Shown: positions 20,047 to 34,238 of the stretch, one piece after another
Numbering within the stretch: the stretch's first letter is position 1
How the letters are laid out: every line of letters starts with the position of its first letter
Assembly (NCBI RefSeq): GCF_048771995.1
Contig: NC_133063.1
Coordinates: 60,733,310-60,797,309, forward strand
From: Taeniopygia guttata
Lineage: Eukaryota > Chordata > Aves > Passeriformes > Estrildidae
Length of the DNA stretch: 64,000 nt
Direction: 5' to 3'
Position numbers and translations under genes: made by a program
Notes under the pieces: model-generated
What the model was told of the DNA's origin: nothing
What the model saw: only the letters and a program-made list of their open reading frames with translations
Database searches by the model: none

Positions 20047-21890
20047 GGACCCCAAAATAAATCAGTAGGTGAGTGAGCTACTTTTAAAAATCATAAAGAA
20101 GATGAAAAGGTGGAAAAGGAATAAATTTTTCATACATAAAGCACAGCATTAGGCTGTACAGTTGATATCAAAATAATCTACTGGCTCACAGTTAAAGGCT
20201 TAAGAGACGAATCTTCTGCTTGATACCCTTTATGACTAATCTCTAAGACAACATATTTTCTGTGCATACTAATATATTTCCTTTCACATATAACACCATA
20301 CTTACCCTCATTTCTTGTTATTATGAGCCCAGTTACGTGATCTATTACTGTTTTGTGTAACATGGATTTGTATATCTAAAAGTATTCCAATATAGCTTAG
20401 AGAATATACTTACATAAAATCTTGTCAATGCTCAGAACATTTGAAGGCTCTCAAATATACCACAGAGGTTGTATCTAAGACAAGAAAGTTTTTATTCCTC
20501 CTGTCTCACAATCTTAGTGCAGCCTTATTTCATATTTAAATTAAGGAACTTGAATTTTGGCTTCAGACTCTTTCTCCTGCTTAGACATTTATGAATTGGA
20601 GACATACGTGAGGCTATTTTATTAGATATGCATTTAACACACTGTAACCACATGTCTAATTCCTACTAAATAAATTCCTTTAGTTGCAGTATCAGGGAAT
20701 CTCTTTTGCTTGGTTTTCTCTTGTAAGCTTTTGCAAGTGTCTAGTTTTAAAATGGCAATTTTCATAGAGGATTTTTCCTTCCCTTCTAATCTTCTCCAGT
20801 TTTTAAAGAACAGAATAGTTAACAGGGCTTAGGAGTTCCTTTCCTCAGCTGAAAACTTTTAGATTACTACTCATCTCCCCTCCAACAAAGGCTAAATTAA
20901 ACAACCGTGGTTTTATATTGTCTTTGTTTGTTCTTGATAACCTGTTTCCCAGAAGAATCATTAATGATTAATTATTTAATGTCTATTTATTCCTGTGCTA
21001 CTTGCAGCTAAGTGATCCTTTCCCACAAGGTAATAATCATTCAGCCTAATAGAAATGGAGAGTGAACAAATGTAGATATTTGGTCTTAACCAGAAATTAT
21101 TCATTTGCATTGTTGCTAAAGAAAGGGATCAGAAAAGGTGTTTTCAGTGGTGAAGGCTGTGTAGCAGACATCCTGATGGACTGTGAAGACATGGTTCCAT
21201 ACAACCTCCTAGAAAGTCTGATAATCACTTAAAAAAAAAAAAGTTGGTTACCATAGTCTCATCCCTGTGCACCCCAGAAGTAGGAGTATTGTAATGCTTA
21301 ATTTAAATCTTTCAGAAAATAGCTCAGTTGCATCAAAACATAATCTCAAATATTGTGCAATGCAGTGAAGTTTTATGTAGGGTTAGATGCAAGTGTGTGC
21401 GCACATGTGCTTGCATTTACTAACCACATGCATACATTCACACCTGGCCTTTTAAAATTCTCATCTTTTCTTCCTGATAATCCCTGGTCTATCAAAGTAA
21501 TTTAATTGAAAGTCATGAAAGTGTTATAACTTAAAGGCCAGGACCATGTCATACACAGAAGGATGTGGTTGGGCACATTCAGAGAGAGTAGCAGCTTTTT
21601 ACTAGTAAAGATGACAGGCATGGACTACGGAGCGTCTATAGGTACAGTATTGTGTATTTTTGTCTGTGCTTGGATTATATTGTAAAATGTTATGTACTTG
21701 AAATCTATTTTGTGGTTTGTCCAACATTTATAAATGCAACTCTGGGAAGTATTAAAAATGGTTTTATTTCATGGAGTGTAAGGGGAAAATATACCTGTAA
21801 CTTGAGCCTTATCTTTGTACAGTGAATTTCACATTTCTATATGTCAACATCCTGATTGTTTTGTATGTTGATATGATGGCAGGAATCCCT

Positions 21891-21896
21891 AATAAA
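21891..21896 (+). terminator. FRMD3: Candidate FRMD3 poly(A) signal AATAAA
   Basis: A canonical hexamer in CCCTAATAAAATTACACTGG, with GT/T-containing sequence downstream (TTTCTGTAGTTATG). It is the last good signal before the palindrome cluster at 22.0 kb and the start of featureless intergenic DNA. Confidence 0.6.
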
Positions 21897-21998
21897 ATTA
21901 CACTGGAGAAAAGCTTTCTGTAGTTATGACAGTTCTTATGGGGAAAGATTTTCTATAAATAATATGTTTTGTCATGAAGTTCTTGGAATATAATATAG

Positions 21999-22057
21999 TC
22001 TCTTATGACTCTTATAAGAGTCTTATAGACTCTTATAAGAGTCTCTTATGACTCTTA
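21999..22057. repeat. Tandem perfect palindromes GACTCTTATAAGAGTC
   Basis: The 16 bp self-complementary word GACTCTTATAAGAGTC occurs at 22007-22022 and again at 22028-22043. Both lie inside a larger arrangement flanked by direct copies of GTCTCTTATGACTCTTA at 21999-22015 and 22041-22057. The period is 21 bp. It lies about 100 bp past the proposed FRMD3 poly(A) signal. Confidence 0.95.
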
Positions 22058-25000
22058 CAATGTTTTCAATATGATTTTCTTTATTCATCAGCTGGTGAGA
22101 CACTAAAAAGTACTTTAAAGTAGGATGTTATTAGCATGGCTTCAGGCTCAATTACGAGACTGTTGATTTGCCTGGATGCCACATAAGAGTGAATCAGAGT
22201 CCTGAGACACAATTGCTGCACACAGCATAAAAACTGAGAGGTTGAGAGGCTGATTTTACAGTCATGCCCTGGTAGTGGACATATGGCTGCAGTCTTGTAG
22301 AGGCAGGTCTGGCTAGTGTGTTATGTAGGAAAAGCTGTGCTTTCTGATATTGGGTTGGTTTGGAACTCTGACAGAGCAAAAGTATTTGGTAAGAAATGCA
22401 CTGCAATGAAGCAATTTGTTATAATTCTGGGGAGCTAAGACACATAGAAGGTACTTCCTGAGCATCTAAAACATGTAGATGAAGATATTACTGTACTGTA
22501 TAGAAAGTTCAAAAATCTAAATAAATTCTGGCAATTTGAAACATAAGAAAACGGGACTATAGTACAGGTAGACCTATTAATTCAGTTAAAAGGATGTAGG
22601 TTGTAATACAGCCTTCAAAAGAGGCTGTCCTGCTGTAACATAAGAGTAAAATATATCCTTCTCAACACTGTTTGTATTCTGAAGTCCTATTTAATTTATG
22701 AAACTAGCATTTGTAAAACAAAATATTTTTACTCCAGGAAGAAACACGCCATTTGCCATAACTTCTTTCAGAATAATCTCACATATTTCTCTGAAATTCC
22801 AACTCACTGAAATGTCATATCAGAGGTGCATTTGAAGAAATAAGGCTGAATCTTTTGGTGCTAATGGTCAATCTAGGTCCTTGACAACAAATGTGTCAGC
22901 CAAACTGGAGATCATAAGAATTAGAAGGCAAGAAACTTCACCTGGAAGTCAAGGTACATTTCTTAACATTTTGTTTGGTTGTGTTTAAATCTCAAAGAAA
23001 ATATTTCTCTCCTCTGTTTCAATGGATTTGCTGTGGATTTCCTTAAAGCTGTCATTTTATATGGAAAAGGACATATGTCTGGGACACCCTGTGAAGATTT
23101 CTGCTGTCACAGCTGTCACAGCTGTTAAATGCCACACTAAAGACTGATGCCATAGTGTTATGTCTTTCATTTTGCCTCTTTACAAAGGTGATTCCCTCAT
23201 CAGCTTTATCCTCAGAAATCTGAGGGAGATGCTGTAACATTTAGAAACTGTCTTGCTTGGAGCTTCTTTCTTTTAAAGCAGGTGATTGATGTTCATCTCA
23301 GCCATATGAATTCCCTGCAGAGATTCTATTTTACAAAGGTTCACAGCTTGCCCACAGGTCTCGTAGCTCACTCATAGAAAACAAGGTCAATATTTGTCCC
23401 TGTGATGCTTAAGGGTGTAGTATTAATTTACAGCTGAGGCACAACCCATCACATACACATCAGCCCATAGCCCACCTCAGCTCAGTGTTTGTGTGTTACA
23501 TTGAGGAGCAATAAGGCACTAATTTCTACTTCAGCATCATATAGTGAATGGAGTACAGAAATGTAGTGATAAAAATTCAACATGTGCTTGAAAAATTACC
23601 TGTTCTATTTATTTCATTCTGACCTTTTCCATATTAGCTCACTTTTATTTTCATTGAAGAAATGTTTGTTGAGCTCATGAGATGATAGATGCTTTGGAGA
23701 AGCAAAGTGGCCCCCTAGAATCTTCATCAGCATTATGATGAACAAATATTACCTACTAAATCCTACTTGCAAGATGAAGAAACATCATTGGATTAAATGG
23801 ACTAAAAATCCAGGTGAAATAGATCACATTTTTTTGATTGAATACTAATTAAGTATATTCTTTAAATCTATTTAATTATGTGCAAAGATTTAAACATATA
23901 TTTTAATGTACAATAAATATATAATTATATAGTAAGTGTTTCTTTGATAGAAAAATTATTAAATATGTTAACTGAATAGGGCACCTATTTCTAGAAAAAG
24001 CTGTCAACAGAAGAACATGGAAAGCCTCTCATTAGTAATACTGTATATCTTATGTCAAATTCATAATGAAAAGCTCTACTGCATATAATGTCTTCTGGAA
24101 AGCCTAGTTCTATATGCATTTTAAAATATTTTCTGTGTTTCAGTATTATGTATATGAGTAATTCCCTAAAGAGAAGTTTTTATAGGGCTGCAGGTACTTT
24201 TGAATTAACTTCTAGTGCAATGAACCCCTCAACAGAAACTTAGATGCCATCTAATGTGTTTTTCTCAAATCTTCAGAGTCTCAGATATTCAGATTCTTCT
24301 TCCCGGAGATAGGGCTGCATGCACACAATGACATACACTTTGGGTATGGGAAAAAAGGACTTTTGCAAAACTAAAACCAAAATAAAGGCTTCTGAGCACT
24401 AAGTTTGCTTAAATATTCTTCTTGCTAAGTCAACAGCTGTAATCCTTACTCAGAAGGTGTATAGCCACTGGATGTACTCAACTCAGTAGCACAGTGACCA
24501 TCACCACTGCTTTACTGGCTTTGCCTAGCTCATGGCATGAGCCATTTCTGCCTGAGATCCTGATACAACCACAGGGAACTGTAATAAAAAGGCAATGTAA
24601 GGAAATGTCATTGCTGCATTAATGGGCATAAAACCAAAAGAAACATCAACTGGTAGTGAAAATAGATGGAGTCACTTTTGCTTCATAGCTGTCTAACTTG
24701 CTCTTGACATTTCAATGTACTGTTAAGTCAGAGTAGCTGACGTATTTTGTTTGGACAGCTCACCAGAAATGTTACTATTTATTTGAGACCATTGTTATAT
24801 CCCCTACTTTTGTAGTCACAAATGTATAGGACATCCTCTTCACTGGTTTCCCCTGCCCTTTCCCACATCCCAGAAAGTTGTTTTGGAACCTCAGAAATGA
24901 GATGAAACATCACATCTCTAAAGAGCTGAAGTGCTATCGGTGCTCAGAGAAAGAACACATCTTTTAATGTGTGAGCAGCCCTTGTTATAGTACCCCACAG

Positions 25001-27351
25001 CTGTGCTATTTTAAGTGCCCTTACAATAGCACAGCAACCCTGTTTCATGTGGGAAGGAAGCTCAAAAGCTGAAAACAGAATCTCTATGCCAGCCATGTAC
25101 TCATGAATTCCTCCTTCTTGTATGTTGTTCTTCTGATCAAAGTCTCCTTTGCTGTTCTGATTTAGGCAATTATCCTCCACAAAGCACAAAGCTCCACTTG
25201 TTAAAATGTCATTTCCAAAGCCTCTCTTCTGCCTTTACTTCTCATGTGCAAATTTAGTACGTGCCCTGGATGTATAGGGCATGAATTGTACCAAATTTCA
25301 GCATAGCCCCTGGGCTGCAAAACATGTACAACTTAGTCCTGAATATTGTGTGCTGGACAGCATAACCAATTTTTTAGTCTGTAATAGTGTGTAATATGTG
25401 CAAATTTTTATGACTTGCATTGCAACACTCTACTATATTTGTTTAAAACCCACAATTATAGACAATTATAATAGAATAGCACTCTCAGAAACTTTATAAA
25501 ATATCAGGACCCTTATGAAACATCTGTTTCAAAGATTTTGGGTCTGCAGATATCACTGCTGCCTCTGAATAACAGTTCTGGCTTTTTGGTTGTACTTTGC
25601 ATATTGACTTCTGGTGTTATTAGTACCCTCTTGGCAGGGCAGGAAGAAGTGCATTTAGTAAAAATTGATCAGCAAAACTCTGAAATCACAAGATATTCCC
25701 CCCAAGATGCTCCAGTAATAAATGACAAAGTAGCAATCGAGAAAAAAGAATATAGCAAACCAAAATTATGTAATCACTATCTATGAGTGTTAATAAAGTA
25801 GAGCCCACATCTAGCTAAACATTGTAAAACTTTGAATGTACACTAGAAAACCTTTATAATTATGGTACTTATATTCTCCAAAGATATACAAAGTAAGGAG
25901 TGTAATCCTATTTACACCTGTATTAATCCAAGGGTTTGGCTCCTATATAGATATATAAAAAAAAAAAAGTAGAAATAACAAAAACTGCAGTGGTATTATC
26001 AGCTATAAACTGGGTGTTCTTCAGAGATAATTTTACTATGAGTTTCTTCATGTTTTCATTTTCCAAATCCTTCCTATTTATGATGAGTGTTTGGTGGATT
26101 TAGCCTGTTGGAAATGCTGTAATGAATCAGACAGGAGCTAGTAATGTGGGAAAAAATGTTTTAAATAAGTACCATACCAGACTGAATTAAAATCAATGAA
26201 GAGATTTGGAGGACCTAAGTAAGTCTTAGCAGAATATCCCAGAGCCAGACACACTGGTCATGGCTCAGGTAATCAGGATCTCCTGAACTTACTTAATTAC
26301 TGCCATGATGGAAGTCAAAGTTAAAAGTGAAATTTAGCACCCCTGAATAACAACTTCCGGTTCCTCTCCTCCTCCCAAATAGCTAACCATTTTAGTAAAG
26401 GTGTTAAAGTCCTGCTCAGCTTGGATAACTATATAATTCAATTTCATTTTGACTTTAAAACGATGTTAAATGTAAAACACACCAGCATTACCAGCTATCT
26501 TAAAGTCTATTGTTTCTAATCAGTTTATTGTTAAGATGTATGTATGTGTGAAGATGCTAACTTATCATTCAAGTATTTTTTCTTTTTATTCCTTTTAAGG
26601 AAAAAGGGCTTACTACAGGTAATATAAAGACCAAAATGGAGGTAGATTCTACATGTTTTAAGCACTTTTCCGCTGAGTTCACTATAAAGAAGCCAGATAT
26701 TTTATTTCTTTCTTTTCCATTTGTCCCAAAATGATTATTGGGTTACATCACCTCAGATGTTTTAATGTATTATTCACATATTGTAATCACTTGCTTTCTT
26801 CCATCTTAAAACCTTCTAACTGATGTCTTTAAAATAATTATGAAGAAATGGCACTGCAGTTATTTAATACAATACTTTTAATATAATCACTATATTTAAG
26901 AACATAATTTTACATTTCTCAAAATGTGTTTCTTAAGTTGTAATTTTTAAAAAAGTATACATGCCTAGTTGCTTCTAGCAATTAGAGACAAGGTACATGG
27001 GTACTGGTACCAGAGTTTTATACATATGGAAACAACACACTTCCAACAGCATTGTAACTAAAGTATAAAATACATTATAGGATTTTCAGAGAAAAGTTGT
27101 GACTAGAGTATAAGAAAAAGCTCTATGAACCAAGGCTATAGCAACTAAAATAAGGGGCTACAGCTGTTAGTTTATCTTAAACTTTTAAAGCAGATATAAT
27201 AATAAAATGTTATTTATTTCCTGCCTGAAATTTGAGGTTAAGTAAGATTGAATGATTATGAAGAGATGTCCTTATCTCCTGGGTTGCTGGGGATCAGAAA
27301 CCTGTATTTACCACTAAATGCAAAATAATTTGTAAAGAACTTGTACTCATT

Positions 27352-27398
27352 AAAAAAAAGGGAAAAAAAAAAAAAAGAAAAAAAAAAGAAGGAAAAAA
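27352..27398 (+). repeat. A-rich tract
   Basis: About 47 bp, mostly A with interspersed G, and no adjacent element body that I recognise. Confidence 0.85.
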
Positions 27399-30300
27399 AC
27401 CCAACATTGTTCAAGAGTGTCCTCTTGTGGCACTACAGAATAGGCCAGATGAAGTTGTGTGGAAACACTTTTCTTAACAACTAGATTCTGGAGCTGGTTG
27501 AGGTGTTCTGGTAGATGTTCTTGTTTGGTTATTCAGTTGGGGTGCCTCAAGTTTTGTCTGGTTAGTTGATTTTTTTATAAAATGAGACTAAATACATATT
27601 TGCAAAAGTGTTTGAATAGGTATTTATAATTTTAGGAATGAGTGTTTCAAGGTTGGTTGATCTGGGAACAAGCTTTTACACTGGTTCAAGAAGACACCAT
27701 GCCAAAGGTCTCCAGCAGTGTCCCTTCTTGCCCTCCCAGGAGGATGGGGGCTGGATGGAGCTGCAAATGTGCAGCCATCCTGGTCAGAGCTCTGCCGTTG
27801 CTGGTTCCCCTGCAGGCCCATGAACATATGTATCTCCCGTAGTTACACTGTGTAATATATATGTAGATATATAATAGTGTCTGTAAAGCGTAGTGAGAGC
27901 TACCTGCATTTAGGTCCTGGGCTGAGTTGATATGGTTCTAATGCCCTCTCACTGGCACTGTGCATCGCTCTGCAGGTCAAGCTTGCCTTTGGCCATGCCT
28001 CTTAACCCTATTTGGAAAAGTGCTTATATCATGCTATCATGTTTAGCTGATGGTATTATGGATAAATGTGGCTATCCACAGCTGAGATATTTCCAGTTTA
28101 GTCAAATAGAATACCTTTAGTCACTTTTTCTGCTGCCTGTCCTGTGGTTTTGAATTTAGTTTTCTCACCAAACTCAAAGTAACAACAGGTGATTTTTAAT
28201 TTGTTGAAGGACTGCTGTAGTTCAAGTGCCCCAGAAGTTAATGGGGATATTGGGCAGGATCACAAAAGGGAAATCTGTCCATACAGGGCTGATGGCCTCT
28301 GATGTGCATACACCTCACCGATTGCTCTAAAAGTTCCTAATGACTGTGGCTACATTTCTGTGTAGGCAGCTGCTCCTGAGCGCTGTAGAGGAGAATGGGA
28401 GACCTCAAGAATCTTATACAACATTGGAAAATAGGTTAAAACAGTGCTGGAGAGTAGACATGAATAAAAGGGAACTGAAATGAAGACAATACAGTTGCGT
28501 AGTTGATAAGGCATGAAATGCCAGAATGAAATATTTAATTTATAAGGGATTGTTTTTGGTCATGAACAGCCAATTACTTAGGAAAGAACAAGGCCTTGCA
28601 GTACTTTCATGGAGCAGGGTTTTCCAGACAAGTTTGGTATGGAAAGTTCCTGTCAGCACTGTTCATGGTCAGATGAATAGCGCCAGGGCCTCTGCTGTAT
28701 TTCATGAAATGGTCAAAAATGAAATCATCACCTGCATTATTTTATCAAGCCATCCGCTTGAATTTTATGAAAGAACTATCATTGATAAAATTGCTGTGGT
28801 GTCTGGCTAGTCCCTGAAAAATCTTTGTGGTAATACAAAAGAAAAAATAATTTCTGAGTTTGTAGAGAAGAGGATGTACTCATAAAAAATAAATTATCTG
28901 AAACAGAGGCTTTGGTTTTAGAAATTATTTAGCAAGAAAAAGAAAACCAAGGGTATTTGAGAATTACCCTTGGAGAAGGCAAGCAAGAAAAGTATGCGGG
29001 AGAAGCTTGCTTTGAAAATTATTGTGGGCTGATAGCCTGAAAACCAGGTTTCTAAGAAAAGTTATTATAAATAAGCTTAGTATAATTTTCTTGACTGCTT
29101 AGACGGTGTTTGCAAGATGAAGCTAGTTTGCGTGTTCTTGGGTGTTGTTTCTGTGCCCATATTATTTGTAAATTATTTGTTTTATCTTGCTTTTCATTAA
29201 ATCCATTAGGCTGGGTTGCATTTCTTGCTGCGCTGGTTAAGATTTGGAGTCAACTGAGTATTCTTATTTTTCTTAACTCTTACAACTGAGAAAATTCTGA
29301 ACAGCCCCGAACATTATGTTCAAAAGGTAAAAAAAGCACAAGAATGTTATTACTCTTGTCATCTAAATTGGAAGTGGAGAATAGAGATCTGTTGAGGAAC
29401 TTAGAAGTAGTTAGGAAAAAACCCTTAATATGTAAGAAATAAGTCAAGTCTTTGGTCTTCAAAGGAAATTGTAGAAAGAAAACTTTGTTTGTGAAATAAT
29501 TAGTAAGTAATTTTTTGAAAGGACCTCCAAGTAACTTTTCTAACAAGAAATCCTGCTTTTCCTCACTGTCTCTTCTGTAATCCTTTTTTTATTTCCTGCT
29601 CTATCTTACACAGCTTACTTATAGTTGTGGATAGCAATCCTCAGACCTGCAAAAACCATATTATTAACGTTTCATTTATTAGGGATTTCTTTTGGGGCCT
29701 ACTTTGTTATTGATGGCATTAATTTCCCATAAATATTAGAGGAATTCCTGCATGTTTAACTATAGGGTGTCCTTCTGATAGTCTTGTGGTGATCATGCTG
29801 CCTGCTCTGCTGGAGCCAGATGGCTGTGCAAACTGATTGGATTCACACCAGTGGCTTTGTTGATGTGGATGCTATAGGCAAGAACGCTTTGTTGGAGCAG
29901 GGAATCAAGAGAGTAATATTTTTTTTCTTGATTCCTTTCATACCTGGATCCGTGTGGCTGCTGGTCCATGAGCAGAATGCCAAAGGAGGAGGTGGAGGAC
30001 CTTTGTCAGTAAGGTGTGTCTAACATATCTTAAACCTGAAAAATGATACCATATGACTTGTGAATTCTGACTTCTTATTTGCTTTATATGAGTCAGACTA
30101 CTTAGATGAGTTACTTGGGCAAAAGAGTAACATCATGGTGGGAAGAGAAGTCCAAGAATATTCACTGTTTCATCTATAATTCTTGATAATCTATATCAAT
30201 TCATCTTAGTGGCTTTAAACCCTGTGGAAGCTTCAGATTTTAAGAAATCTGGCTTGCATTGAAAGTATTTGCTGTCAGTTTTGAGTTGGGAGAATTTGTC

Positions 30301-32278
30301 CCAAATCAGCTTCTGAATAAATTTATTATAATGATTATTTTAACTTGTAGAATTGATCTGTGAAAACACAAAATCAGTCTTAGATGTCAACCCCCCCTTT
30401 CCTCTTCCCTTCTTCTTCTTCTTATTATTATTAAAATTGAGATTTATTAACTTGTAACATATTTTATTGTCTTTTTTCCTAAAATAAAAAGTAGCAATAG
30501 GACTCCAAGGACTCAATACTCAAGGAAAGTACTTTAAAATAGTATCTACTTGAAAGCATCTACTTTCAAACAAACACTTCAGACTGAATGAGACATTGCT
30601 GAAGTTCCTTCATCTTAAGGCAAATTCATTACAGAACTGATCTCTGAAAATTTTTTGATATTGACCCTTACCCAGGTCTTATGTATTCAGTCACATGCAG
30701 CATAATGATAGAAACAGTTCCTTATTTGATTACATTTGAGAAGAAAATTGTTGGCATGAAGTATAAGAGAGAAAAGGGCACCTTTTTGTTTAACCTAGGC
30801 TATTTATACATTTGAAGTTGAAAGCTGACGTGAAGAATGGATGGGCCAAACTGCCTATTTCCATTACGACTTCTTTCCTTCAGTAAGATCCCTACAAATC
30901 TAGATTTACAACAAAAAATATGTGTAATATCAACCTTATTTGGGCTTTTAATTTTAAATGGAAATAACAAACTCAAATATATGATAATCCTTTTTGAATG
31001 ACATCTTGATTCATAAATGTCATCTGACATGAAATTGTGTATTTCATGCGAATTGAGGCACTGCAGAACTCATTCAGGGAACCTGAGCTAATTTAGTATT
31101 TCTGAGCCTTCCAGACTCAGCTGGACTTGGGAAGCAAACAAAACTGTGGATTTTGCATTCATTCTACTAGAAATATTTCCACTGATCTCAACAAAGTCAG
31201 GATTTCACTTTTAAGATTGTTGAGATTTCATGTAGCTTTAGCAGATTAAAAGGATTTTGCAGAGGTATATGTGTCTATATCAGAGAGTTTGGTGACTATT
31301 TAACAGTTTAAAAACTTTCTTCCTATTTTCTTGACTGAGAACTTCACTCATTGGATCCTTGGTATAGTACACTGTGGTTAAGAATTTTATTTTAAAATTA
31401 GATTTTATTATTTTTATTAAGCTCCACTCATGATTTAGTGACTAAATATCAATTTTATTTAATACCATATATTGTGTTTCTACTCCAAGACATTGTTTAT
31501 GGAAATAGTTTCATTGTTTTGTTTCTGTTGTACCATTTAAATTCCTGATTTGATTTTCAAATCAAGCAATGTAATTCTGTTTGACCAGTGTAAAACATTC
31601 CTTTTCATACAAGCTGGAATTTTATGCATTATTGTATCTCATTTAAACATAATTGTCAACATAGTTATGTTTTGATTTGCAATGCATAGTAAATATACTG
31701 TATTTATATAATATAATAATATTTATAGAATACAATATATACATACATATTGCAATATGTAGCAATAAGATACTGTGTAAAAGGCTTGTTGCTTTGTAAC
31801 CTATCAAAGCTAGTTTTTAATATTCATGCATTCATACAACCAAACCCTATTTATCCAGATTAAAAGTAAGTAAATAAAAATTGTTCCAGATGTTTAAGAC
31901 AGTAAAGGAAAGTTTCAATGAGATGTCTTACTTGCTATGAATACTTCAAACTTTGGTAACTTTTAAAAAGGCAGTGGAGATAATGCAGTTGTGTATATAC
32001 CTAATTCTAATTGCTTGAACATTGCAATTGAAAAAATCTTAATCTTCTCACTTATTTCATGTTAGGCATATAGTCTAACTGCAGTAAAGGAATACAGTTC
32101 TTATGTCTTCATTTGGCATCCTCTGAGCTCTCAGTCTTGAGGGTCTACTTTGTCTCCATTAAATAATTTCCTTTACTGGTGACAGAATCAAATCTACAGT
32201 CATTGCCATTACTGAACAGTAAACAGATCATACTTCCCAAAGACGGGCATTCAGTGCCATGGTTTAGCTGATGATGAC

Positions 32279-32358
32279 ATGATTGGTCACAGGTTGGACT
32301 TGATGACCTCAAAGGTCTTTTGAAGCCTGGTTCATTCTGTGATTCTGTGGGATTCTGT
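32279..32358 (+). mobile_element. CR1 LINE 3' tail fragment
   Basis: A short sense fragment with the diagnostic CR1 3' UTR end: GGTTGGACTTGATGACCTCA, AAGGTCTTTTGAAGCCTGGT, then repeated GATTCTGTG units that form the terminal CR1 octamer-type repeat. Confidence 0.85.
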
Positions 32359-33528
32359 AATGACATGAATTACAGAATACATTGATACAAGATAGTCATG
32401 CATTTTTATACAGCTATTATTAATTATGTCATAAATATACATTGTTGATGTTTTTAATGTAGTAGTAGTGAGAATTGCATTGTACTGATAAGATATTACT
32501 CAAAAAAAAAACCCCCAAAACAAACAAAAAACAACAACAACAAAAAAAAAACTTACTAGATTGATCCATTCCAGCACAATGAATTTCTGTATTCAAAAAG
32601 TGCTATCCAAAAGCACATAAAAGTAGCTTGTGTAATTCTAATGTTAGCACTTCTATAGCCAGGCTGCCCACAAATCATCTGAAGTAAAGCTGTTCTTGGG
32701 TGTTCACATGAGATCAAAAGCTGGTTTTAATGCAGCACAATGTAATGAAAAACTATGAAATTGCTAGAATAGTAGTTATCTTACAGTTGAGGAGAAGTTT
32801 TGCTTTTTCCTTATTAAAAGCAACATTCATCATGATTTGCATTAAATAAATGTGTTTGAAACAGATAATCCTTGGAACAAAAGTGAATGGTCCAAGGATG
32901 CACCCAGAAATGTCCAGAGCTGCACAGTCAACTTACCTAAATGGACAGCTGGATTAAAGTTTTACTTACTTTTTAAACTTATGTTTATTATAAGATATTT
33001 ATCTTTAGGGAATATTCTACCAAGGGTTTTAATTCTGATTTTTAAAAATGCAGTGTCCTTAATCTTTAGCTTTAATATTTTTCTGTTTTTAATGTCTTGC
33101 CTTATGGAGTGTCCAGTGAATGATTTAGGTCAAATAAATCAAAGTACTGTTGTCAGAGCTTTGTTTTAATACACTCTTCAGCAAGGTGGTCGAAGAAAAT
33201 GAATACATTTCTTTAATCAATATTTCTATCTCATTGAAGCACATCCATAAATAAGACAAGATAAATCCTGTATTGTTAATATGGTCTAAACCTCCATAAT
33301 GTCTGTGTAGTGATTTTTTTTATTCAAAGTCTTCAGAATTTCATAGCTTCTTTTTTTTGTTTTGTTTTGTTTCTCTTTTCTTTTTTTTTTTTTTTTTTAG
33401 TAGAGAAAGGAATATTTAAGACAGGCAATAGAAAAGTAACTCTTGGAAATAGAAAGCTCGAATTCTTAAGTAGAGGAGATTGTTTCGCATGGATCAGATG
33501 AGCCTTTACACATTAGGTAAATTTAATA
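32359..33528. other. Intergenic between CR1 fragments
   Basis: AT-rich sequence with an A/C-rich low-complexity run (32501-32552) and a T-rich run (33346-33400). The open frame 32852-33169 is hydrophobic and without similarity. No gene supported. Confidence 0.6.
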
Positions 33529-34238
33529 ATAGAATCATTGTGGAAGAGACCTACAAGGTAATTTCAATTCAAACATCTACCCAGCAACCATTTAACCACT
33601 AAGCTATATCATTCAGCGACAGATCCAGACTTCTCTTGAACTCCTCCAGGGATGTTCCACCACTTCCCTGGGCAACCTATTTCAGTTCTTGACCCACAAA
33701 GTGAAAAAAAACCTCTGAATCTCCCCTGTCTCATCTTAAGGCCATTTCCTCTGGTTCTCTCACTGGCACAGTAGAGGAGACTGGCCCCCACCTCACTACA
33801 CTCTCTTTTCAGGGAGCTGTGGTGAGCAATTAGGTCCCCCCATGAGCCTCCTCTCCTGCAGACTGACCAAACCCAGATCCCTCAGCCATTCCTTATAAGA
33901 CACATTTTCTAGTCCTTTTAAGAGCCTAGTTGCCCTTCTCTGGACATGCTAGAGCATCTCAAAGGCCCTTTTGAAGTAAGAGGCCCAGAAGTGATCAGGA
34001 TTCAAGGTATGGCTTCACCAGTACTGAGTACAAGTACTTCCTTAATCATGCTGGACAGGATGCCATAGGGCTTCTTGGCCACCTGGGCACACTGTTGACT
34101 CATACTGAGTCACCTTCAACCAGCACCCCCAGGTCCCTTTCTGTCAAACAGCTCCTGACCCACTCCTCCTTCAGCCTGTAGTGCTGCATCAGGTTGTGAC
34201 CCAAGTGCACTACTCCTTATTGACCCACGTGAAGAGAT
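33529..34238 (-). mobile_element. CR1 LINE fragment, antisense (~0.7 kb)
   Basis: On the plus strand this begins with the complement of the CR1 3' end (AATAGAATCATTGTGGAAGA). It continues through CTCCAGGGATGTTCCACCAC, TCTCATCTTAAGGCCATTTC, CACTCTCTTTTCAGGGAGCT, TTGCCCTTCTCTGGACATGC and CACCCCCAGGTCCCTTTCTG, all standard CR1 antisense landmarks. It covers the end of ORF2 and the 3' UTR. Many indels and stops show that it is old and inactive. Confidence 0.9.

Larger units (their letters stand above)
19086..21915 (+). other. FRMD3: FRMD3 3' UTR (probable extent)
   Basis: No open frame of note follows the stop. The sequence is AT-rich, with an A-run at 20016-20046 and several possible early poly(A) signals (AATAAA-type near 20055, 20120 and 20668). 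The most convincing end is AATAAA at 21891, giving a UTR of about 2.8 kb. The exact cleavage site and any shorter isoforms cannot be fixed without transcript data. Confidence 0.65.
21916..32278. other. Intergenic, AT-rich, no supported gene
   Basis: About 10 kb downstream of FRMD3. I see no recognisable coding exon, RNA gene or clear transposon in it, apart from the palindrome cluster at 22.0 kb and the A-rich run at 27.35 kb. Open frames at 25538-25786, 27638-27842, 28526-28810 and 29820-30023 lack family signatures. Small tandem motifs occur (for example GCTGTCACA repeated near 23103). Confidence 0.6.

Noticed and set aside
25538-25786. 82-codon frame with a hydrophobic N-terminus resembling a signal peptide
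   Set aside because: The hydrophobic start is the only feature. No promoter, splice sites or family match is seen, and it may begin at a non-ATG codon.
29820-30023. Frame with some exon-like composition and GTAAGG at its end
   Set aside because: I could not match it to any protein, and an in-frame hydrophobic run comes from a T-tract. The evidence is too weak for an exon call.
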